In this document: in pieces, positions 33,349 through 45,400 of the stretch | Layout of the letters: the number at the start of each line of letters is the position of its first letter | How positions within the stretch are numbered: the stretch's first letter is position 1 | DNA from: Paracyclopina nana | Taxonomy: Eukaryota > Arthropoda > Copepoda > Cyclopoida > Cyclopettidae | Assembly: GCA_019096065.1 (NCBI GenBank) | Contig: JAGUCH010000004.1 | Coordinates: 2,976,001-3,040,000, forward strand | Length of the DNA stretch: 64,000 nucleotides | Direction of reading: 5' to 3' | Translations under genes and position numbers: made by a program | Notes under the pieces: model-generated | Told to the model about the DNA's origin: nothing | Database searches by the model: none | The model's input: only the letters and a program-made list of their open reading frames with translations

Positions 33349-33614
33349 GGCGAGTGCTAATGAGCATTCTACAGAGCTGGCTACCAAAACAGGTATATTA
33401 GTCAACGTACCAAGAATAAAAGTACTATACTCGTATGAGCAATATTTTCTCGCTAGGAAATGAAACTGCATTGTTTGGTGCCATAGAAGAAAGATTTTTG
33501 CGTCCTATCAGATGTGGTGACCCTCATTGCATCGGTGATAATGGAGCTTCCCTACCCAAATGCAATTACTACTGCCTCATTTATTTGATGCTATTAGGGG
33601 CTTTTATGCTTTAA

Positions 33615-34121
33615 GCCACAACGTTTTCCCCAGCTTCATACAATATTGACTTTAAAAGCTACTATGATAATAAAAACCTTCCTGTAGCTGTCGTAGGAAA
33701 ATAGCTTTCTCTTGTGCTGGGATAATCAAATCTCGTCATCCCAAGGTAATCTGTTGGAAGATAACGAAACATTAATATGCTAGCTAAGGGAGTATCATTA
33801 GGAAAATGTGATGTCATGTGATGAGAAGAAAAGGGGATTCTATTATTAAAGTTGGAATTAGCTACTTCTAATAGTTCATCAAATAGCAGCCTAATTTGCA
33901 AGCGCGCAACATTTCTTCATGTTATGTAGGCTTATGGCCAGGCAGTCATTTTTTTAATGTGACTTTGCACCAGCATGTACTCTGGCAAGCCAAGCACCAT
34001 AGCTTAGAAAGCTAGCTACATAGCAGTTTGCATTATTTAGTAATTGTACTCCTAAAGCCTTTATATGCTTCGGCAGCTTGAAGCAGATTGAGGAAGTTTC
34101 GCCAAGAAAAGTTTTCGTTAA
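33615..34121. other. Convergent intergenic region
   Basis: AT-rich sequence between the 3' end of the disrupted secreted-protein gene (+) and the stop of the GlcNAc-transferase gene (-). No convincing gene or RNA seen. Confidence 0.4.
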
Positions 34122-36159
34122 TCAAACTTGAGAGCTTTTTAATAACAAGACCTCTTGCGAACGCACTCGTCTTGCTTGACAGATAATTGCTGTTGGATCC
34201 ACTTTTAGATCAAACTTGTTGGCAACGAAGCAATTTTCCGATGAGTCTCGTTTCAAAGTATTACGAAGGTACACTTCCGGCAAATCTGATAGTGACAAAT
34301 GGCAAATGCTTCTCTCAACAGTTCCTTGGCAGACAAAAGGCCTAGAAACAGAGAAGATAGTTCATTAGCACTATAATACTTTGCCAATATCAGCGGGCTT
34401 TTTATTTTTATCCATTTTTCATCCTCTTCAGCCCACCTACGAGTTTGAGGAGCGTTGGAAATAGTACGATTGTACATCCAAATACTGATCCTTTGGCAGA
34501 ATCCAGAATGGGGTGCTATCTTTTTGTCCTTCACATTCTGCTGGACCTTGTATGTGACTGTGCCATTTCTGGGAGAATTCTTCGATAATAAAGTTATACA
34601 TTTTGCTGCCATCGAGATTCTTACGTTTCAAGCAGCTCAATTTTCTGAATTCTGCTCAATGTGGGATAGAAAAGCTCATCACTGATTTTGGCATCTTGCA
34701 GATATTCGAGCAGCTTGACTGCAACCGGATGGTATAGGCTAAACTTGACAAAGTTTCTGCTTACAATGCAATTTTTGTAGCCTTTATATATTTCCAACCC
34801 GTAAGGTGGAGGTCCTTTCTTGCCGTGAGCCACATGAGCCAGCTTCCCATCTACTCTAAAATAGGGATTATTGCAGAGAGGCCTCCTCAATGTAAGAGCT
34901 CCAAATACATTTGAGGTACCCATTTCTTTAAGTATCTTGCTTTGGCGCCCCTGTCATATATTGACAGCAATGAATGCCTAAATCGAGCTGAACTCAATTT
35001 GTCTATCAATTTGTCGACTGGATACAAAGGCAATTCTGATCCAGCTAGATTCAGTACATATCTCCATGGACTGCAATGAAGAAGAAAGCAAATGCAATTG
35101 AACACAATACCAGCATAAAGATTCTTCACTAATTTGCTACAAACTCTATTTACGACGTGCGTAATTCGACAAAAGACACTTGATGCAAATTGATCTACGT
35201 AAAACTAGATTACTGATACTAGTTAGTGCTTTGCATTAGAGTAGGCTATTTTCTGTACTAATTAGCAAATGCAGGGATTCTTTAAGCCTTACTGATTTTT
35301 AAGAGCCAATAGCTGTTGGAAGCAGGTCAAATCTGCATTTAAAAGGCTGTAGTCGCCCCAGGTGACATTCTGAGTGTTCCGAGCCATAAATATTGGTGTA
35401 TCTGGGTATAATTCTTTGTAGCACTTGACAAGATTAGTGAATGACTGAATGGCTGCAGGCTTTGCATTGGTGCCAACATAAATGCAGTAAGCATTAGTGG
35501 GCCTGAATATCATGTGAAGTAGGACTTCAAATAATCCCACTTGATGATGAGCAACAAACGAAAAAGCCAAACTTTTGTTCGAGTACACTCTGGTATCTGA
35601 GTTGAGCCTATAAATATTTGAAGACATATCTTAAGCACGTTCTATCAGTCTGCTATATACAGAAAGTACTTTACCTTTCGAAACTGTCGCTTTGCCAATT
35701 CCGATAAATAACTTTGTATAGCTTTGGCAAGTAGCCTGAGCAATTTGCTGTTCGCTTATCAACCATTTCCTGACTTAGCAACCTATAAAAAACTCGATGG
35801 TCCTTTTTTTCGAAGTCACACTCATTGGACCCATTGCTATTTGCTTGTTTCACAGCCTTTTTAGCGGCAGCTTTCACTGGAGAAGGAGCCAAGTCTTTTT
35901 GAGCAAGTTGAAAACTTTCTGGTAGCTTGAGTTTCAAAGTTGTTGCAGTTTTGTCATCATGAGCAAGCTCAGCAGTGGTTTCAAAATCACTGACCATAAT
36001 CATTCTGTTTATATTGAACACTTCGTTGTCCAAAGAAGCCATTAATAGAACACATGATGAAACTGTAGCCGCCAAGGCTATCAGCAGCCTGAAAAAATCA
36101 GCCTACAGATGGTTTTGACTAAAATAAAAAGCGACAGCAAACCTTTGTGGACGTATCAT
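34122..36159 (-). CDS. GCNT-like: Core-2/I-branching beta-1,6-N-acetylglucosaminyltransferase
   Basis: Seven minus-strand exons: 36159-36143, 36088-35675, 35607-35293, 35070-34909, 34855-34625, 34568-34437 and 34341-34122. Introns are 53-222 bp; all phases agree and give about 496 residues, normal for the family (GT14). The N-terminus MIRPQRLLIALAATVSSCVLL is a type II signal-anchor for the Golgi. Conserved blocks follow: SLAFSFVAHHQVGLFEVLLH and YCIYVG, HPWRYVLNLAGSELPL, LEIYKGYKNCIVSRNFVKF, DELFYPTL, then C-terminal SICHLSLSDLPE and FVANKFDLKVDPTAI. Enzymes of this fold add a beta-1,6 GlcNAc branch to mucin-type O-glycans or poly-LacNAc, or act as xylosyltransferase relatives; the exact acceptor is not visible. 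Confidence 0.9.
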
Positions 36160-36466
36160 GGCAACTGCAAAAGTGGAGCAATTGCACATCTTTTAAAGCT
36201 TTTTTGAACTACATATATGGAACAAGTGGTTTGTACTTCATTTTTGTGAAAGCCATTCACGCCTGCATTATTTTTTTGTTGCGTTGTCGGCAGATGCCTT
36301 GCTGTGTCTTGTAAAAAAACTGTGAGTTTTAAAAAGTGGAATAGCTTTATTACTTAAGATAGCAATGAGACCATATAAAGTAATACTTTGAATTTATAAT
36401 AATCGCGAAAATTGATCATCATCATCATGAGAAAACGTAAGAGAGCATACAAAGCAGTCTCAAAAG

Positions 36467-39400
36467 TTAGAAAAGCCGACCTCGCCTCTTCCGGAACGAC
36501 GAGGAGGAGAAAGAGGAACCACTGACACGCGGAGGCTCTGAAGGTGCCGACAAGGTCGAGGCCGTTTTAGAGTCCGTCACTTCCGAGCCATCAATGATGC
36601 ACTGATCCTGACAATCTTGCACTGACTCAAATTTGTTGCGGCTCCTCGCACAATGGCCTTTGAAAAAAGGCTCACACGACGCTGAGGTCACGTTGTAGAA
36701 GTAGAGAGGCTCTGGTCGAAAGCAATGCGGGTCGTCACTCACCATGGGGGCTTTTCGGCAAAAGCCCCGGATCACTACGAGGGCATTGCCCCCCATTGAG
36801 GGTGGGGCCTCGAGAACTTGATCAATTCTCGTCTCGTTGCCCAGAAGAAGGCCGTTTCGCTTCGCGAACAAGGCGTTGCTCGTCATAATGACAGATTTGG
36901 AGGTTGCAGTTCTGATGCTCTTCTCGGTGCGCACCTCGATTTGCTGTGATTCAGCGGGCAAGACTCGAGGTCGCACTCGCTGCCTTCTGATCGGAGGCCG
37001 AACTGTGGTATTGGCAGCCTCCTCCTCTACTTCCTCGTCAGTCAAGTCTTCAATAGAAAAGGGTCGCTTTTTGTGCACTACCCTCACTTTCATGCGTCGA
37101 TCTCTCAAACTCGCACTTTGGGGCAGCTCAAGCTGAAGAGGCTGACTCCGGCTCAGTAGAGGTCGAGATCGGATTATCTCGTTTTCTGCCACCTCAGCTG
37201 CTGTCGTAATTGGACTGCAAAGACTCTGATTAGTAACGGCAATTATTTTAACAAGATCGATGTTTACCTAGAAGTTGTTGTGGTTACTGTTGTTGTTACT
37301 GTTGTTGTAGTCGTGGACGTTGTTGTGGGTTCTGTTGTAGTGGTTGTGGTTGTAGTTGAAGAAGGTTTAGGAAACAAATTGTTCCTTATCACAGTGGGTG
37401 GAGGCTCGATGGAGGACATGTCCAAGAGACCTCCGCAAGTGCGAACGCATTCCTCCCCTTGCAAAAAGTTATTGCCATTGCCACCGCATCCGGAGTAGCG
37501 GAACTTTTTGCACGAGTTCGTCTCAGGATCATGGTAGTATCGGATGCTGTCAGTGAGGCACGTACCAAAGTCTTTGGGCAGCTCGCACACGTTGGACTTC
37601 AAGGGTAAGCTACTCGGTGGTAATGAGAAAATAGTTGACTCTGTGGATGTTGCTGGCTTTTGAGTGTTGGAGAATATTTGCACTGAAAATAAATAGTCCG
37701 CTGAGTATTCGTAAGAATCAGTAACGAGGATGGAATCTACCTCCGGGAACTGTCGATTGAGGGGAGCTACCTCGGTGACGGTTCTGGAACTTGGTCTTGA
37801 ACCTCTGCAGCCTTGACGAGAAGGACTCGAGAAGGCTGAGTTGCTCTTCTTCGTCCTCATCCGGATCTTGAGTGTCAGGGCCGGAGCAATTGATGATACA
37901 CTCCTCCATAGTTTCAAAGTTATTTTGATTACCTGCAAAAAAATGTGGTCTCGATTATTTTTGGCTGGCTCTGAGGAAAAAATTGCCACTTACCTTGGCA
38001 GCCTCCGAAAATGAACAGCTTGCAGATGCCTTCGTTTGGGTCGAAAAAGAATCGCCTGAGTTTAGCCTGACAGTTCCCTTTGCTGACCGGGAGATTGCAA
38101 TGAGACTTTCTTGGCTTCAAGGAACCTAAACAATATGATGTCAATGATATGTTTGCTGATTTTAGAGTAAAATCGCTTTTACCTTCAAGGTCTGAAATTT
38201 GAAAAGCTGCCTCTCTCGGACCTCCACAATGAGACACACACTCGTCCAGGGTCTCAAAGTTGTTGGTGTTACCCCCACAACCTCCATAGGAGAACAATTG
38301 GCAACGCTCTAACTTTTTGTCATAGTAGAACCTTGGAACGTTTCCTGGACATATTCCGGCATCTCTCTTTTGTGAGCAAGTATCTGAAAGGACAAACACT
38401 GCATTTATTGGCAAGTCTTGAGAGAAAACTGCTTGAATTCAGGAGTTTCATTCAACCAAGTGGTGATAAATTGGACGTTAGTATGGATGAGCCTAAGAAA
38501 TAAGTCATGAGCAATTTCAAGATTTGGGTGGTCGTGTTGTGACAGCACAGACTCAGCCAGTGTTTTCACCACTTCAAAGTCAATCACGGAGGAAGGATCA
38601 TGATCAAGAGATTGGCCAAGTTTGATCCACTGCCAAACTTGAAATCTGCTTATTTCAGCAGTGGCAGAATCTTCAGCGCAACCATCCAAGACAAATGTGC
38701 CATTGCCACCCATCCAGGATGCAATGAACAGCATGCTCACTTTGATGTTTTTGAGGAGGCCTGACAAGGTCACTTGACCTTTAGGAATTGCCAACAACTG
38801 AGAATCATCAAAGACTCCTCCATCAGCTGGAGGTGCTTGGATTTTTGAGGAGCTCCACAACTCATTGAGGACCTTCAAAAACTTGAGATCATAAATGAGA
38901 AATCCATCCACGCCCAGCTCAATTTCAACTTCTTTCATATCCCTCACTTTTTGCACGACTCTGTCGTTGAATGTGGCAGCAGCCATGCCACCAGTTGCCA
39001 ATGCCCCATGATCATGACAAGTGCGAATGACTTTCTTGTAATAGCTTCTCATGAATTGGGCATCAATGTTGACATACTGATGGCGATCGGGAAGAACAAA
39101 TTGCGGTCGGAGTCCAAAAGTGGCCAGAATTGAGGCGGAATAGTCCCACATGCCGCAATTCAGGCCAATTGCGTGATCCTTAATTGCGAACAGCATCGCC
39201 TCCATTTCAAAGGCAGCCAAAATGTTTTCAATCAAGATGCAAGCCTTGAAGGTGCCATAAGGCAGTTTCAACTTTGCTTCTGTCCAAGCAAAGATGCCGT
39301 TCCAAAGAGCAGCCTCTCTTGCATTCTCCAGCTTGCTCAAGTAAAAGAAAGGCCCATTTCTGCCTTCGAATGATGGGCTCTTGTCATCAATCATTTTTCT

Positions 39401-42400
39401 TGCATTGGCAAAAGTGATGACAGCAAAATCTAGCAAGCCACCATTCATAGGCTTATCGTTGATCTTGACCAAATGATCATCCATATTTAGAGCTCTGGGC
39501 CTAAACATCATGATGGGACATTTAGATAAGTCCCTCTCTTCGTCATCAATTATTTTCTTCAAGTTCATCCAGGCATCGATCTGGTTGCCCACGGTTGGGC
39601 AATGTCCATCATCAAAGTCAACCTTTCAAAAGTGGCAGCAACAGCAAAATGAGATCAAAGTGATCAAAACCAAAAGAGAGAGACAAGTTACTTGAATTCC
39701 TTGAAGTTCATTGGGATTGGCTGAGAGGTAACGTTGCAAATCGAAAAAATTGGAAGGTGACACATCCCCAGCATCTATGCGACGATTTCGCAGCCTCGAT
39801 GGCAACGGGCTAATTCTCCATTCCTTTTCTTCAACCTTGGCAGAGTTGTCACTCAAAAACTTGATGATGCCCTCCTTGTCAGGAATTGCATCCAGTAATG
39901 CCTTTTTAGCGGTCCGTTCAGCCAATAACAAATCAATTTTGGGCTGGAACTCGGCTCCGATTTCAGCCAGGAAATCAATCAATTGCGAGTTTTTGTCATC
40001 GAAGAAATCGGTTTTGACAGCAAACGTTATTGAAGTCATCTTGTCGAACGATATGTCACAACTCACGTCAGAGCACAAACAATCCTCTTGCCAAACGGGT
40101 TTAGACACAAATAGCACGTCAGAAAAGCAATTATTCATATATGGGTGAGAAGGGCTAACTCTAATTTTGTCCAGAAGCTTGCCAAGTTGCAGAATTTCAT
40201 TGACAAAAAATAATTGCCGTAGTGGAAAGAGTTAATCACAATCAAAGAGGCATTATTATGATGACATTACATTAGTATGACCCCAGTACGTTGATTAATT
40301 ACTAATTATTAGACCATTTGCAATGTTACACATGTACTCACCAATTTCCGTGGTGACTTCGACTTGGGGCAGAAGAGCAAGGTCGGACTCGTCTCCGCAC
40401 TTTTGGAGACATAAAATCTCCGACACGAAGTTGTTGCCATTGCCTTTGCAGCCACCATAGACAAACAATTTGCAGCGTCGCTGCAATTCGGGAAAATGTG
40501 TTGTTATGATTGCACTTACGTGCGAAAAATAGAATAGCTCTCACCTCAATAGCGTTGTAGTAATATCTGAAGATTTTGTTGTCACAACTCCCACTGTCTT
40601 TGGGTAATGTGCAAGTATAAGCGTCATCTGCAAAAAAATATATATTTATGACGGAGACATTTTTTTAAAGTTCAAGTTCATATACTATAAAACGCAAAAG
40701 GTTAAGCATGCAGTGGCAGAAGACCTTATTATTTGTGATTTATGATTCCGTGTTGAAGTAATTATTGCCCTTTTTCCCCTTCACGGGAGTCATTAAAAAA
40801 AAGAGACGTGAAGGTGAACAACCAAAAAAGCTGAATATACCTGGCGAAACTCTTGTGGCAATCGTCCGTCCGATTCGAAAAATTTGCAGTGCTGACGTTC
40901 CCGATGCGAAGAAACACTTGTTCTCTTTGGTATTAGCTTGGCAGCCATCAATCTTGCAGTCCCAGCAAAGCGAGTCGTAGAGCAACAAATCCAGAGGAGC
41001 ACTTCTACCTCCATTTTGGCTATACTCCAGCGAGATCTTGACCAGCAATTGGGTCTGATCAGTGTTGTCTTTCAGGTCAAAGTTGGTGATGAAGTCTTCA
41101 GAGGGCTCGTGGATTTCCAGCTTGGGCAGCCTGCATAGTACTTGCTCATACGACAAGGGCCTTCCTGATACACTCACAACAGCATCATTGACCAGCTGCT
41201 TCGAAGCCACACCGCGAATCTAAAACGATAATTGTTATAGTGAACAGTTCTGAATTCTTAATAATTTGAAGCACACCTTGTAGATTTCAATGACACATTT
41301 GAGCTCTTCGCCGGATTTGGTGGCCAGTTGCTCAGCGATGACAACCACATCCCGACAAGGCTTGGTTCGCACATCACAAAGTCCAAGATTGTCAAGCGCA
41401 GTGACATGAGGTCCGAGGGTCAAATCAAGGCCGCAATCAGCTCCGCCATAACCGCGGTCACATTTGCAGAACCCTAAATTAGCAGGACGCACAAATTAGT
41501 TTTTTCCGCCAAATTAACCCACGTGCAACAAGAATAGCAAGTAATAACAACACCGCCATCAATTCGCAGAAAAAAAAATGTGATAACGCATGAGGATCAA
41601 AGGCAACAATGCGGTACGTGCGCATAATGATCTTTGATCTTGTCACACGTACTGAGTGCATCGACAGGTGTAAAAAAGGCGCAAGTTGTTCAACAAGGCA
41701 CAAACATAATGTGTAGCAAACTTGTTTTTCTATCACGCAGCTCGACGCCCTAAATGTCACCGGTTTCCTCCACTTGCTACATACAACATTCATTGATTTT
41801 TCCCCCACCATAATTGTCCTTGAATGTGATGTGAAGATTGTCATGCAAATACGGAGTGCAACAACGTACCGTCTTGGCAGGTGCCATGACCCGAACAACT
41901 GGATAGACAGAGTGAATCAAGGATCTCCTCCTTGTCATCAGTTGTCAACTCGAGACTTTTGTCTGTCTGGATAACTTGGCGGCAATCCTCCTTGAGGTTT
42001 TTCAGGTGCAACGAGGCAATCCTGGAGTTGCCAGAGAACAGGAGATCCGCCTGACAACTGTCAGTGTAGCGCGAGGTGGCCACAAAAGGCTTGCACAATT
42101 TGGCTGCTGCTGATGAAGCTATGTAATCGGCACAATACGATGTTGCCACAGATGAGGTCCAACCTATGAAAAGAATTCGACATCAAAGTCTTTGTCTATT
42201 GTTCAACGTTCTGCTCAGCTATGCTACAAATGCTTCTTTGTGTTGTTCATAAACTGTCTGCATATCAAAAATGTCACATGACATGCTTTGGCTGCGGCTT
42301 CAAAAAATATTTGCAGGATTTTCACAGTTCTCTGCTATATAGTATGAAATAATGCACTAATAGGCAATTAGCGGCCCATTATGGGTTCATAAACAACCGC

Positions 42401-45400
42401 ATAATGACAGTGGACGCGCTACGTAGGAAAACGCAATCAAGAAGCTGAAAATGGCTATAATGAAAAAGTAGGTTCGTGTGGCATTTCGCTAGACTTATTA
42501 TGCATAGCTCGAGTCTAGCCAAAGTTGTTATGCATTTGAGTCTTTTTTTAGAACGCGAGCTGATATGAACGGTGATCCTGTCAAATTGTCATCAGCGGTC
42601 AAGATCAAAGTGTATATATCGTCATATTTACTCACCTTCTTCGGGCTCTTTGGAAGGTCCTTCAGAAAAGCTAATCTCGGACAAAGAGGGCGGCCGAATT
42701 CGCGGAGGATTATTGACCGCACTTCGCAATCCCGTAGGCAAAAGATTAGCATTTGACGAATTGGGCTCTTCCTTGACAGCATTTTCTTCATCAGCCGTGC
42801 TAATCAGGGCCGTATAGGGTGCGAAATCCTCATTGACTCCTAGCCTTGTCAGATTATCCAGAATGGACTCCTTGGACTCATCCTTCTCCTCCGAGGCACA
42901 ATTTTCACTCAAAAGCGAGGAGGGCCTCAATTGGCACTGGCTGCCTTCAGATTTGCTCGTGGTTGCATTATTGGTCATGTTGGCCGACATCTTGACCACT
43001 CCGTTGAACAAACTTTGCAAAGGCTTGACCCTGAATGGGGAAAAAACTGCTTAACTCATCGCTCTTAATTGCATTATATGTATTAATTATAGTGCAGCGC
43101 AGGATAGATTCCAACAACAGGTCGACCGTGAAAGAGTGCAAAAACAATGTAGAACACTTATTTATAGCTGTACAGAAGAGTGCAATAAAATTGCACTACT
43201 CCACTAAGTAATTGCCATGCTTGCAACGGAAACGGAGGAACACCTACATGCACCTACATTTTGAAGGACAAAATACAGAACAAGTGGTTCCTTTTCGGAG
43301 CTGACGCAAAAAATTAACTGCATAATTTAGGTATGACAAATGATAGCTTACCGCCATTGATTGAAGAGACACTGAGGACCTTGACAGCTCTCATCTTGGT
43401 CCTGGCACAGCCCATTAGCACTGGCCACTTGACTGTGCTTGCTAATTATGTGGACTTGGGTCAAAAGTGGGTCAACGTTCAGTATGGCTCCATCTGGCAG
43501 CTGGACCTCGTACATGCGGCCTTCCAGACGAGAAATCACGTCAATGCCATGAATATGGACGTCCTGGATGGACTCCTTGGCCCACACCTGAAGGAAGCCC
43601 TTGGTGCACCTGTCGAAGTACACCGCCATGCTTTTCGACCTGACAGCCAAAGCACAGAGGCAATTCGGCCTCAAGTTGCAGTGCTTCATCAAGGCTTGCA
43701 CTTCAATGTCACTTCCTCCGGTTGTCCTCTTGTACAGACTGTAAACAGCCATGGGGGAGGTCAAGTTGAACTTTTGCAGGCCACTGAACGGCTCCAGAAG
43801 ACTGGTGGAGGCTGACAGTGCGCAGGTCATGTACTTTTCCACGCTGGACGGCGCCAAAAGGATCTTTATTGCTGGCAATTCGTACCCAGCCCACTGCCTA
43901 TGGTTCGACTTGACCACGGGAGTCAGTGTATACTTGATTTCATTGCTGTGGTGGTCGTTTTTCCCCGAGGATGCCAACGGAATGACAAGTGTCTGGTTCC
44001 AGCTGTCAGAGCAGACCTGCATTTGGCACGTGGGCAAGTTGATGGTGAGGCCCATGTTGGAGCAAGTGTCATCGTCATCAGGGCTGAGGTTGAACTCGAT
44101 TTCCAAGCAGCACTTTTGATGCTGGTGAGAGCTCGCGAAGAATCTACTCGAAATGGGATACGAGCAGAGTGGCATCACAGTGGGCTTGATGCGGACTTCT
44201 TCAATTTGCTCCCCAGGCTGGATTCGGACAATTGAGGGGGAGGTGATTTTGATGCCAGCGAAGAAGCTATTGCTGAACATTTTTTCTGTTTTGGTGCCAA
44301 TCGTGACATGCCTGGCACGAGCTGAACATCTCACCTGGAAAAAGGAAAAAAAGTTAATGTTACATCAGCTCATGAAAAGATAATTAAAAACACGACTGCT
44401 GCCGTGAAAAAATGGAACATCTTGTGCTGCGCTTTCTACGCGATTATGATGTCGCAATCATTTCGAGCCATTTTTCAGGCACAAAAAGCTCTGGCATAAG
44501 CTATGCCACAACTTCATATCTGTTTTTTGCATGGATGCAATTAGCTCGTGTAATTGAGTGCAGAGCATAAAATGTCACGGGGTGTGGCTGCAATAATTTT
44601 GTCTTCCAAAAACTCACAGTTTGGCCCATGCTCCAGAATTGTGGCTGAAGGGTGCCCTCACTTTTGGCATTCAAGTTGAAGCTCTCTTCGATGACAAGCC
44701 TGTCTTCAACCCACCACTCCACGTCGACCACGACAGTGTGAGGATCCACGATGCCATCCAGCATTGGGAAACAGTAGAACACAATCTCTTCACTGGTTGA
44801 CAGGTCATTTTCAGAGTTACTAGGCACTTTGTTGGGCTTTAAATGCACTTCTCTCAGCTTGACAGGAACTGGAAAAAAATAGCAACCAATATCAAAGTTT
44901 TGAGCAGGAAGCTCAAAATCGGGTTCCCAACCCCAAAACGAAATTAATTAGGCCCATAATCAAGCCACACAATTGACTCATTACGCTGCAACAATTAACC
45001 AATGTGGTTTAATGTTTCAAGGAAGTTGTAAAGGCAGCCCGCAAAAAGTGCATCATAGCTAGTAGCGTCATGCACTTTTGGGCAATTCGTGAGGAAATGA
45101 CCGACTCGGGTTAAATAAAACAAATGAGCTTGACCGTGATGTATATAATTAAAATGGGCCCAGAATCTCAGTTTGATCTTGCTAAAAAGTCGAACCGTCA
45201 TCGCTGACGCTCTGCAGCCAAATTAGCCCGTAAACAAAACCGGAGCGGCAAATTTAAGGCTTACATTCGCACGGTGTAAATCCACTTGGAGAGGTCAATC
45301 CTTCGGGACATGGTAGCCTATGCCCGGCACAATATCCAATGCTGCAAGCTGGGGGTGGCTCCAAAAAGTAGACCATGTGCGAGGAGCAGTTTTTAACGGC

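Larger units (their letters stand above)
22343..33614 (+). pseudogene. Small secreted/GPI-like Cys-containing protein gene, disrupted by the BEL element
   Basis: Exon 1 begins at 22343 with a signal peptide (MANKLTIILLIASWSVISFG) and continues as a Thr/Ser-rich stretch to 22571, where the retrotransposon starts. On the far side of the element the same frame resumes at 33354 and runs to a donor AACAG/GTATAT at 33392/33393. After a 64-bp intron, exon 2 (33457-33614) keeps phase and ends with a Cys cluster (CGDPHCIGDNG, KCNYYC) and a hydrophobic tail to TAA. Without the insert the gene would encode about 141 residues. As it stands the frame reads Met-Phe-Glu-stop into the LTR, giving 79 residues without the Cys region. 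The hydrophobic tail suggests a GPI signal or membrane anchor. Family not recognised. Confidence 0.65.

Noticed and set aside
38405-38414. Malate synthase as a domain of the Kunitz protein
   Set aside because: The synthase ends in its own stop before the host acceptor, and host exons 11 and 12 join in phase without it.
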